This document shows positions 16,520 through 23,234 of a stretch of DNA of 64,000 nucleotides, in pieces. The notes below the pieces were generated by a model, which did no database searches, was not told where the DNA came from, and saw nothing but the letters and a program-made list of their open reading frames with translations. The DNA comes from Amycolatopsis suaedae (GTDB lineage Bacteria > Actinomycetota > Actinomycetes > Mycobacteriales > Pseudonocardiaceae), in NCBI RefSeq assembly GCF_004214935.1, contig NZ_SFCC01000005.1, positions 248,001 to 312,000 of the forward strand, in the 5' to 3' direction. The translations under genes and the position numbers were made by a program. Position 1 is the stretch's first letter. Each line of letters begins with the position of its first letter.

Positions 16520-17227
16520 ATGACCTACCCGCCTGCGCCACCGGGCACGCATCCGCCCAACGACTCCCCCGGTTACCGCAGCACGGCGCTGCGGCACCCG
16601 AACCGGGACCTGCACCTGCTGCCCCAGCGGCTGACCGAGCTGTCCGGGCCGGTGTTCGGCGAGGAGCGGATCGCCCCCGGCGACGACGACCTGACCCGCT
16701 GGGGTGGCGGCGAGGCCGTCGGGCAGCGGATCGTCGTGCACGGCCAGGTGCTCGACACCACGGGGACCCCGGTGCCGCACACGCTGGTCGAGGTCTGGCA
16801 GGCCAACGCAGGCGGCCGGTACCGGCACACCGGCGACCGGTGGCCCGCGGCGCTGGACCCGCACTTCGGCGGGGTCGGCCGGGTGCTCACCGACGAGCAG
16901 GGCCGCTACCGGTTCACCACCATCCGGCCCGGCGCGTACCCGTGGCGCAACCACGACAACGCCTGGCGTCCCGCGCACATCCACTTCTCGCTGTTCGGCC
17001 GGGCGTTCCCGCAGCGGCTGGTCACCCAGATGTACTTCCCCGACGACCCGCTGTTCTTCCAGGACCCCATCTTCAACTCGGTACCCGACGAGGCGGCCCG
17101 GCAGCGGCTGATCGCGGCCTACGACCACGACGCGACGACCGAGCAGTGGGCGCTCGGGTTCCGGTTCGACATCGTGCTGCGCGGCCGCGAGGCGACCCCG
17201 TTCGAGGACGAGGACGACGATGACTGA
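16520..17227 (+). CDS. pcaH: protocatechuate 3,4-dioxygenase beta subunit
   Basis: The 235-residue subunit carries all the non-heme Fe3+ ligands of the family at the correct spacing: Tyr101 in GGRYRH, Tyr140 in AYPWRN, and His153 and His155 in RPAHIHFS, plus active-site Arg150. Spacing of 39 and 13 residues matches Tyr408/Tyr447/His460 of the Pseudomonas enzyme. It cleaves protocatechuate to 3-carboxy-cis,cis-muconate with PcaG. I choose ATG 16520 over the in-frame TTG at 16502. The stop overlaps the pcaG start by 8 bases. The remaining beta-ketoadipate genes (pcaB, pcaC, pcaD) are not in the window. Confidence 0.95.
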   Translation: MTYPPAPPGTHPPNDSPGYRSTALRHPNRDLHLLPQRLTELSGPVFGEERIAPGDDDLTRWGGGEAVGQRIVVHGQVLDTTGTPVPHTLVEVWQANAGGRYRHTGDRWPAALDPHFGGVGRVLTDEQGRYRFTTIRPGAYPWRNHDNAWRPAHIHFSLFGRAFPQRLVTQMYFPDDPLFFQDPIFNSVPDEAARQRLIAAYDHDATTEQWALGFRFDIVLRGREATPFEDEDDDD

Positions 17228-17744
17228 GCGGGGTCTCACGCCGTCGCAGACCGTCGGCCCGTTCCTGGCGATCGGCCTGGACTGGCCGGACGGACCGGAG
17301 GTCGTCGCCGAGGGGACGGCGGGCGCGATTCTCGTCGAGGGCACGGTGTTCGACGGCGCGGGCACGGTGGTGCCCGACGCGCTGGTGGAGATCTGGCAGG
17401 CCGGGCCGGACGGCCGGTTCGGCACGCCCGGGTTCGGTGGTTTCGGCCGGTGCGCGACGGATCCGGACGGCCGGTTCTGGTTCCGCACCCTGCGGCCGGG
17501 CGCGCCCGGTGACGGGCAGGCACCGCACATCGACGTGACGGTGTTCGCCAGGGGGCTGATGCACCATCTGGTCACCCGGCTGTACCTGCCCGGCGAGGCC
17601 GAGGCCAACGCCGCCGATCCCGTGCTGACCTCGCTGCCCGAGGACGCGCGGCGCGCGCTCGTCGCCGAGCCGGGTGAGCCGGGGCGGCTGCGGTTCGACA
17701 TCCACCTGCAGGGACCGGACGAGACGCCGTTCTTCGCGGTCTAG
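17220..17744 (+). CDS. pcaG: protocatechuate 3,4-dioxygenase alpha subunit
   Basis: The 174-residue alpha subunit has the intradiol dioxygenase fold: GLTPSQTVGPFLAIGL (5-20), LVEIWQAGPDGRFG, GRFWFRTLRPG and the HIDVTVFARGLMHHLVTRLYLP segment. It lacks the iron ligands, as is normal for alpha chains, and forms the active site together with PcaH. It is translationally coupled to pcaH by an 8-base overlap. Its stop overlaps the convergent alpha-galactosidase stop (17741-17744). Confidence 0.94.
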   Translation: MTERGLTPSQTVGPFLAIGLDWPDGPEVVAEGTAGAILVEGTVFDGAGTVVPDALVEIWQAGPDGRFGTPGFGGFGRCATDPDGRFWFRTLRPGAPGDGQAPHIDVTVFARGLMHHLVTRLYLPGEAEANAADPVLTSLPEDARRALVAEPGEPGRLRFDIHLQGPDETPFFAV

Positions 17745-19720
17745 GACCCGGCGCAGGTGGTGGTCAGGTCGCCCCAGTCGGCGTGGTCGGCGAAGTTACC
17801 GTCACCGCCGCTGTGGCTGACCAGCTTCAGTTCGCGCACGCCCCGGGTGTCCACAGTGGCCTCCCGGGCCGGTGTGCCCGCGGCCATCAGCCCGGTGCCG
17901 AACACGCGCCTGCCGTCGGCGTAGAGGTCGAACTTCGCGGTGCCCCGCACGTTGTGCGTGCCCGGCCAGGTCATGCCCAGCACCTCGTCGTCCACCCCGG
18001 CGGCGACCCGGACGGTGTCACACGCCGCCCCGAGGTAGTAGCTGACCTGCGCCGACGCGTAGGTGCCCAGCCCGGTGGCGTATCGCTTGCCGCCAATGGT
18101 GAGCGGGCCGCCCGGGCAGTCGCCGCAGAAGTCGTCGGGGCCGAACGAGCGGTCGATCTTCATCGGCAGGTACCAGCCGTTGTCCTCCTGGACGCGGGGA
18201 TGCCGGGACAGCGGGCCCGTTCCGCGGGGTGCCGCCGGCGGGACGACCACGGCGTGGTCGGCCGTCACCGGGCGGCCGTCGTAGCGCCCAGACAGCCGCA
18301 GCGTGGCCGTGCCCGGCGCCGTTTCCTCGGGCGGGGTCACCTCGAACCGGGCCGTCGCGGGCCGTCCGGGCACCGCGACCGGCGGGCCGGTGTCCGTGCG
18401 GCGGACCCGCCAGCCCTCCGGCGCCGTCAGGTCCAGCCCGGTGACCACGCCGGGCAGCCGCCCGCTGGTGCCCAGGCGGACGGTGACCGGGGTGGGCCTG
18501 CCGGGCTCGGTGTAGGCGGCGTCGGCGGACAGCGTGTGCCAGGCCGGTCCGTGGTGGCCCGGCGACACCCGCAGCAGGACCGCGCCGTGTGGTGGCACGT
18601 CGGCCGACAGGTCGCCTGCCGAGTGGCCCTGCCGTCCCGTCCACAGGTCGCGGACCCGGTACCCGACGGCGGGTGGCAGCCCCACCTCGGAGGCGGCGGC
18701 GCGGATCTCGGTCGCGTGCGCGCCGCGGTTGAACAACGCGACGGCGACGTCGCCACCGGCGAGCGGGCGGGCCCACACCTCGCGGCCGCCGTCGGTGCGG
18801 ATGCGGTCGCCCGGCTTGCCGAGCGGATCCTGGTCGACGGCGATCACCTCGCGGTTGCCGAGGATCTTCACCGTTTCCGGGCTCATCGTGCGCAGGTCGT
18901 TGCCCATCAGCAGCGGGGCGGCGAGCACCGCCCACAGGCTCAGATGGGCGCGGTACTCGGTGGCGGACATGCCGCCGTTGCCGATCTGGAGCATGTCCGG
19001 GTCGTTCCAGCCGCGTCCCGGCCCGGCCGCTCCGGCGAGCCCGGCTTCCTCCTCGGCGTTGCGCAGCATGCTGTGCCACCGGTCGTCGATGTCGGCCGAG
19101 GTCCGCCACAGGTCGGCGGGACGGTCCGGCCACGTCCACGGAGCGCCGTGCCGGGACACCCCGAGCACCACCGGCCGTCCGGTCGCGTCGAGCGCGGCGC
19201 GGAACTCACTGGCCAGCGCGTGCGGGTCGCCGGTCGCGCCGCACCAGTCGAGCTTGACGTAGTCCACGCCCCAGCGGGCGAACGTGGTGGCGTCGCGTTC
19301 GTAGTTGCCGCCGCTGGCGGGCCTGCCCTCGCAGGTCTTGTCCCCCACCGCCGTGTAGATGCCGAACTTCAGGCCACGTTCGTGCACGTAGGCGGCCAGC
19401 GCCGGGATGCCGGCGGGAAACGTCACCGGGTCCGCCGCGAGGTTGCCGTCGGAGTCACGGGCTCCGGCCTGCCAGCAATCGTCGACGTTGACGTAGCGGT
19501 ACCCGGCGTCGCGCAGTCCGCTGCGCACCAGCGCGTCCGCGGTGTCGCGGATGATCTGCTCGTCGATGTCGCAGCGGAAGCGGTTCCAGTGGTTCCAGCC
19601 CATCGGCGGCGCGGCCAGCCGGGGTGGCGGTTCGGCAGCGGCGGGCGGGCAGAGACACGCGGCGAGGACGGCGGCGGCGACAGCGACGGCGCCGTGACGG
19701 AGCTTGCGCACGGACGGCAT
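17741..19720 (-). CDS. secreted GH27 alpha-galactosidase with NPCBM domain
   Basis: The 659-residue protein has a signal peptide (about 1-29) and a GH27 barrel: APPMGWNHWNRF (37-48), DDCW, catalytic nucleophile Asp158 in YVKLDWC and acid/base Asp210 in WRTSADI. A C-terminal antiparallel domain, a NEW3-like linker (about 410-490) and an NPCBM carbohydrate-binding domain (about 515-655, NGWYLPMKIDRSF...GLGTYASAQVSYYLG) follow. It should release terminal alpha-galactose (or alpha-N-acetylgalactosamine / arabinopyranose) from plant or microbial polymers outside the cell. The 16-bp inverted repeat at 19731-19746, 10 bases before the ATG, is a candidate operator. Confidence 0.92.
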   Translation of the reverse strand: MPSVRKLRHGAVAVAAAVLAACLCPPAAAEPPPRLAAPPMGWNHWNRFRCDIDEQIIRDTADALVRSGLRDAGYRYVNVDDCWQAGARDSDGNLAADPVTFPAGIPALAAYVHERGLKFGIYTAVGDKTCEGRPASGGNYERDATTFARWGVDYVKLDWCGATGDPHALASEFRAALDATGRPVVLGVSRHGAPWTWPDRPADLWRTSADIDDRWHSMLRNAEEEAGLAGAAGPGRGWNDPDMLQIGNGGMSATEYRAHLSLWAVLAAPLLMGNDLRTMSPETVKILGNREVIAVDQDPLGKPGDRIRTDGGREVWARPLAGGDVAVALFNRGAHATEIRAAASEVGLPPAVGYRVRDLWTGRQGHSAGDLSADVPPHGAVLLRVSPGHHGPAWHTLSADAAYTEPGRPTPVTVRLGTSGRLPGVVTGLDLTAPEGWRVRRTDTGPPVAVPGRPATARFEVTPPEETAPGTATLRLSGRYDGRPVTADHAVVVPPAAPRGTGPLSRHPRVQEDNGWYLPMKIDRSFGPDDFCGDCPGGPLTIGGKRYATGLGTYASAQVSYYLGAACDTVRVAAGVDDEVLGMTWPGTHNVRGTAKFDLYADGRRVFGTGLMAAGTPAREATVDTRGVRELKLVSHSGGDGNFADHADWGDLTTTCAGS

Positions 19721-19730
19721 GTTTCCCCCG

Positions 19731-19746
19731 GACGGGACATCCCGTC
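19731..19746. promoter_or_regulatory. inverted repeat before the alpha-galactosidase gene
   Basis: GACGGGA-CA-TCCCGTC has perfect 7-bp arms, ten bases upstream of the galactosidase start in the divergent gap with the hemerythrin gene. It is in the right place for a repressor site in the leader. The regulator is unknown. Confidence 0.45.
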
Positions 19747-19820
19747 AACGCCTGGCATGCCGCAGGCCGGTTCGGGGTAGTACCCGCACACCCGAAGCGA
19801 CGCCCGAGGAGACCACCACG

Positions 19821-20375
19821 ATGAACTACGACGTCGTCGACCTGATCAAGCAGGACCACCGCGAGTTCGAGCGGCTGTTCCACGAACTGCGGACCAAGCC
19901 CGACCAGCGTCCCCTGCTGGTGCCGACGCTCACCGCGATCCTCACCGCGCACAGCCGCGCCGAGGAGGCCGAGGTGTACCCGGTGGCCAGGAAGGAGGCC
20001 GGTGAGACCGAGGAGGTCGAGCACAGCCAGGAGGAACACGCCGAGGCCGAGCGGCTGCTGGCCACGCTCGCCGAAACCGACCCGGAGTCGGCCGACTTCG
20101 AGAAGGTGCTCAAGCAGGTCGTCGACTCGGTGACCCACCACCTCGAGGAAGAAGAGGAGACCGTCCTGCCCGGGATGCGTGAGCGGCTGTCCGACGAGCG
20201 GCGGGCCGAGCTGGGCAAGGCGTTCGCCGCCAGCCGGGCCAGCCACCTCGGCGACCGCCCCGGCGAGCAGACCAGGGACGAGCTGGAGCTGCAGGCCCGC
20301 AACGCCGGCGTGACCGGCGCGTCGTCGATGAGCAAGGAGGAGCTGCAGCGCGAGGTCGCCGCCATGCACGACTGA
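19821..20375 (+). CDS. hemerythrin HHE-domain protein
   Basis: The 184-residue protein is rich in helix and acidic residues with His/Glu metal-binding positions of the HHE cation-binding domain: DLIKQDHREFERLFHEL (6-22), AHSRAEEAEVYP (about 45-56), HSQEEHAEAERLL and THHLEEEEETVLP. Such proteins hold a di-iron centre and sense or handle O2, NO or iron. The C-terminal ELQARNAGVTGASSMSKEELQREV resembles a short Rho-N/SAP-like helix pair. The start is ATG 19821 with GGAG upstream. A GGGTA-G-TACCC palindrome (19775-19785) lies in its promoter region. Confidence 0.88.
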   Translation: MNYDVVDLIKQDHREFERLFHELRTKPDQRPLLVPTLTAILTAHSRAEEAEVYPVARKEAGETEEVEHSQEEHAEAERLLATLAETDPESADFEKVLKQVVDSVTHHLEEEEETVLPGMRERLSDERRAELGKAFAASRASHLGDRPGEQTRDELELQARNAGVTGASSMSKEELQREVAAMHD

Positions 20376-20400
20376 GGCGTGCTCCCCGGCACATCGGCTG

Positions 20401-20421
20401 CCGTGAAGGGGGCCCTCACGG
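20401..20421. repeat. GTGAAGG-type hairpin after the hemerythrin gene
   Basis: CCGTGAAGG-GGG-CCCTCACGG pairs over 8 of 9 positions, with one A-C mismatch. It lies 25 bases after the hemerythrin stop, so it may act as its terminator. Confidence 0.6.
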
Positions 20422-20549
20422 CGTCTGATGCCAGGGCCCCGGCAAAGTCGGGGTGGTCCGGAGCGCGTCATTCGCGTTCCGGAAGACGAGACTCGCGGCG
20501 AATGGCCCAGTGGCGCAGGTGGGTTCACAGGCTGGGACGCCGGGTCCGG

Positions 20550-20614
20550 ATGGTGAGTGTCGTGCCCGGGAACGCGAGCTCTACGTTCCGGTACACGAGT
20601 TCCACGCTCGAGAT
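20550..20614. repeat. long imperfect stem-loop centred on GAGCTC
   Basis: Nested arms TCGTG/CACGA (20560-20564 and 20594-20598) and GGAACG/CGTTCC (20569-20574 and 20584-20589) flank GAGCTC (20576-20581), with outer GAGTGT/GCTCGAG-like pairing. Such a compact nested structure in non-coding DNA looks like a dispersed repeat unit; copy number cannot be seen in this window. Confidence 0.5.
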
Positions 20615-20669
20615 CAGCCACCTCACCTGGCCGCCACCGGACTTCGCCAGGACCCTGACGTCTGACGTG

Positions 20670-20685
20670 GTGAAGGTGGCCTCAC
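20670..20685. repeat. GTGAAGG-type hairpin, shortened copy
   Basis: GTGAAGG-TGG-CCTCAC matches the inverted form of the repeat at 4540-4556 except for one missing T. Confidence 0.5.
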
Positions 20686-20838
20686 GGCACCGGTCCATGA
20701 GAAACCGGTGAGGAAACGTTCATGCGGAGCCCGGCCGGCCCGCGGCACCACTAGCGTCCGGTGTCGAAATCGACCCCGAATGGGTGGTTTGCCACGGGGC
20801 GGCTTACTGTGTCCGTTTCCACACTGGGGAGGTCGCGC

Positions 20839-21678
20839 ATGGACGCCGACACCGAGGTGCTGCCCGCGGTGCGGCACAGACCGGTCCGCTTCCGCGTCGC
20901 CGGGTGGATCGCGTTCGGTGTCACGCTGGCCCTCAACATCGCCAGCATGGCCGTCCCCGCGCTGATCGAGCACCCGCTGACCAACAACCGCGGCGAGATA
21001 CAGGTGTACCTCGACGTCGTCGAGGAGGGAAACCTGCCGACCTGGTGGAGCGTCGGCCTGCTGGTGGTCGCCGCCGTCGCGCACGTGGCCGTCGGCTTCC
21101 TCGCCCGCACCCGCGGGGCACGCGGGGCGTGGGCGTGGTTCGCCAGCGGGGCGATGCTCGCCGTGCTCGCCCTCGACGACCACACGGCCCTGCACGAGCG
21201 GCTCGACCGGATCGGCCGCGAGGTGGTGTCGTTCGACGGATTTCCCTTCTACTGGCTGATTCCCGGCGCCGTGGCAGGCCTGCTGGTGGCCACCGCGCTG
21301 CTGCTGCTCGCCGTCCGGCTGAGCGGCGTTGCCCGCTGGTGCATGATCGCCGGCTGCGTGCTGCTGCTGGGCGCCGCGCTCGGCGGCGAGGCCCTGCAGG
21401 GCCTGCTGCTGGCGGCCGACGAGACGGGGCCGCGGTACGTGCTGACCTACCACGCCGAGGAGCTGGGCGAGAACATCGGCGTGCTGCTGATGCTGGTCGC
21501 CGCGGCCCGGTCGGTGACGATCACCCAGGTGGGCCACCAGGTGCAGCTCGGCTACGGTGGCGGGCGTCATCCGGAGCCGACGGCGCCCGCCCGGCACCGT
21601 CGGGTACAGCCACGGAGGTTGACCCGGCATGCGACTGCTGATCATCGCCGACACGCACCTGCCGCGCCGGGCACGTGA
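20839..21678 (+). CDS. six-TM membrane protein with buried DDHxxLHE and EExxEN motifs
   Basis: This 279-residue protein has six predicted TM helices (about 22-45, 74-94, 100-125, 136-160, 167-190, 205-225) and a basic C-terminal tail. Helix 3 ends LALDDHTALHERL and helix 6 begins YHAEELGENIG. Paired Asp/His/Glu at two membrane faces resemble the D/E..xHE and EE..E..G pattern I know from uncharacterised bacterial membrane proteins; a metal site or membrane hydrolase is possible but unproven. The start ATG 20839 follows GGGGAGG. The last 50 bases overlap the next gene, so the extreme C-terminus (about 17 residues) is constrained by a second frame. I do not recognise a named family. Confidence 0.75.
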   Translation: MDADTEVLPAVRHRPVRFRVAGWIAFGVTLALNIASMAVPALIEHPLTNNRGEIQVYLDVVEEGNLPTWWSVGLLVVAAVAHVAVGFLARTRGARGAWAWFASGAMLAVLALDDHTALHERLDRIGREVVSFDGFPFYWLIPGAVAGLLVATALLLLAVRLSGVARWCMIAGCVLLLGAALGGEALQGLLLAADETGPRYVLTYHAEELGENIGVLLMLVAAARSVTITQVGHQVQLGYGGGRHPEPTAPARHRRVQPRRLTRHATADHRRHAPAAPGT

Positions 21679-22135
21679 CCTGCCCGCGCAGGTCTGGCGC
21701 GAGGTCGACGACGCCGACGTCGTGGTGCACGCGGGCGACTGGGTCGACCTGGCGACGCTGGAGGCCCTACGGGCCCGGTCGGCGCGGCTGATCGGCGTCT
21801 ACGGCAACAACGACGGGCCCGAGCTGCGGGCCGAACTGCCCGAGGTGGCCACCGCGGAGCTGGACGGCCTGCGGCTGGCGGTGATCCACGAGACCGGGGC
21901 GGCCAAGGGCCGCGAGCAACGCTGTGCCCGCGATTTCCCGGACACCGACGTGCTGGTGTTCGGCCACAGCCACATCCCGTGGGACAGCGTCACCGGCACC
22001 GGCCTGCGCCTGCTCAACCCCGGCTCGCCGACCGACCGCAGGCGGCAGCCGTACTGCACCTACCTCACCGCACGCGTCGACGGCGGGGAGCTGACCGACG
22101 TCGTCCTGCACCGGCTGCCGCCACGCCAGGTGTAG
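21629..22135 (+). CDS. YfcE/MJ0936-type phosphodiesterase
   Basis: The small 168-residue metallophosphoesterase has ADTHLP, HAGDW, YGNND and GHSHIPWD in order, giving all binuclear-metal ligands. The length fits the YfcE class, which hydrolyses phosphodiesters in vitro; the natural substrate is unclear. ATG 21629 (MRLLIIADTH) with GGAGG upstream is firm. The start lies inside the end of the six-TM gene, suggesting coupled expression. Confidence 0.9.
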   Translation: MRLLIIADTHLPRRARDLPAQVWREVDDADVVVHAGDWVDLATLEALRARSARLIGVYGNNDGPELRAELPEVATAELDGLRLAVIHETGAAKGREQRCARDFPDTDVLVFGHSHIPWDSVTGTGLRLLNPGSPTDRRRQPYCTYLTARVDGGELTDVVLHRLPPRQV

Positions 22136-22166
22136 TGAACCGGCGGCCGGGGTACACCGGCTGATC

Positions 22167-22553
22167 ATGAGGGTGTGGACGTCGACGCTGGTCACGACGC
22201 TGCTCCTGACGGCGGGTTGCGCCGCGGCCACGGAGGACGGCGCCGCGCGAGCCGCCGCCCGGTTCGAGGGCGCGCTGCTGGCCTCCGACGTGACCACGGC
22301 CTGCGCCCTGCTGACGCCGTCCGCGCTGGCCGACCTCGAACCGGCCGGCCCGTGCCCGGACGTGTTCGGCGGGCTCGGGGTCCCCGCGGGCGAGGTCACC
22401 GAGCTGGAGGTGTACGGCGACGCGGCACTGGTCCGTACCGGCACCGACACCCTGTTCCTGCGCGAGCTGTCCGGCGGCTGGAAGGTCGCCGGCGCGGGCT
22501 GCCACCCCGCCGGGGCGGGGCACCCGTTCGACTGCGCGGTCGGCGGGCCGTGA
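22167..22553 (+). CDS. small lipoprotein
   Basis: The 128-residue protein starts with a lipoprotein signal peptide and lipobox LTAGC (about 14-18). The mature part has an NTF2-like flavour (RAAARFEGALLASDVTTACALLTPSALADL... LFLRELSGGWKVAGAGC), typical of actinobacterial lipoproteins of unknown function. It is one base upstream of the DUF6766-like gene and probably cotranscribed with it. No enzyme motif is visible. Confidence 0.78.
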   Translation: MRVWTSTLVTTLLLTAGCAAATEDGAARAAARFEGALLASDVTTACALLTPSALADLEPAGPCPDVFGGLGVPAGEVTELEVYGDAALVRTGTDTLFLRELSGGWKVAGAGCHPAGAGHPFDCAVGGP

Positions 22554-22554
22554 C

Positions 22555-23229
22555 ATGCGCCGGTTCCTGCGCGACAACGGGCTGAGCCTCGCGTTCGGCC
22601 TGCTCTTCCTGCTGACGCTGGCCGCGCAGGGGCTGGCCGGGCACGCCGACTTCAACCAGCGCCAGCTCAGCGCCCAGGGCGAGCCGGTCGGCCTGCTGTC
22701 CTACCTGGTCTCCAGCGACTACGTCGTCGACGTCGCGGAGAACTGGCAGTCCGAGTTCCTGCAGTTCTTCCTGTACGTCTGGGCGACCGTGTGGCTGATC
22801 CAGCGCGGCTCGCCGGAGTCCAAGCCCGCGGGACGCATCGGCAGGGAAACCGACCGCGAGCAGCACCTCGGCCGCCACGCCGGGCCGAACGCCCCGGCGT
22901 GGGCGAGGACCGGCGGGTGGCGCACCGCGCTGTTCTCCCGGTCGCTGGGCCTTGTGATGGCGCTGCTGTTCTTCGCCAGCTGGGCGCTGCAGAGCGTGGC
23001 AGGCTGGTACGCGCACAACGCGGAACTGCTCGGTGACTTCGCGGCGCCGCTGTCCTGGCCGGGTTACCTGGTCTCGGCGGACTTCTGGAACCGCAGCCTG
23101 CAGAACTGGCAGTCGGAGTTCCTCGCGCTGGCCACCATGGCGATCCTCAGCGTCTACCTGCGTCAGCGCGGCTCGCCGGAGTCCAAGCCCGTCGGCACCC
23201 CGCACACCACCACCGACGAGAACGGGTAG
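22555..23229 (+). CDS. DUF6766-like membrane protein with internal duplication
   Basis: The 224-residue protein has four TM helices in two repeats. Each repeat has a TM helix, a soluble stretch and a second TM ending in RQRGSPESKP (or IQRGSPESKP). The soluble parts share ENWQSEFLQFFLYVW and QNWQSEFLALATMAI, and YLVSSDYVVDVAENW parallels YLVSADFWNRSLQNW. The signature fits the DUF6766 family of actinobacteria and proteobacteria, of unknown function. It follows the lipoprotein gene by one base and precedes the aconitase gene by five, so a single transcript is likely. Confidence 0.8.
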   Translation: MRRFLRDNGLSLAFGLLFLLTLAAQGLAGHADFNQRQLSAQGEPVGLLSYLVSSDYVVDVAENWQSEFLQFFLYVWATVWLIQRGSPESKPAGRIGRETDREQHLGRHAGPNAPAWARTGGWRTALFSRSLGLVMALLFFASWALQSVAGWYAHNAELLGDFAAPLSWPGYLVSADFWNRSLQNWQSEFLALATMAILSVYLRQRGSPESKPVGTPHTTTDENG

Positions 23230-23234
23230 ACGAC

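Larger units (their letters stand above)
20376..20838. other. 463-bp intergenic region with decayed repeat elements
   Basis: No credible gene is present; the one open frame (about 110 codons) has no family resemblance and crosses hairpins. The region holds a GTGAAGG-type hairpin (20401-20421), CCCCG...CGGGG (20437-20453), a larger imperfect stem-loop (20550-20614), another GTGAAGG unit (20670-20685) and then the promoter region and GGGGAGG Shine-Dalgarno of the next gene. Confidence 0.65.

Noticed and set aside
19775..19785. GGGTA boxes near several starts (5629, 19775, 22150, 23226, 26407, 26906) as SigB/SigF-type promoters
   Set aside because: No GTTT-like -35 at 15-17 bases was found for any of them, and GGGTA is common by chance at this GC content.
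20379..20711. 110-codon ORF between the hemerythrin and six-TM genes
   Set aside because: It reads through three hairpins, has no Shine-Dalgarno and no recognisable motif.
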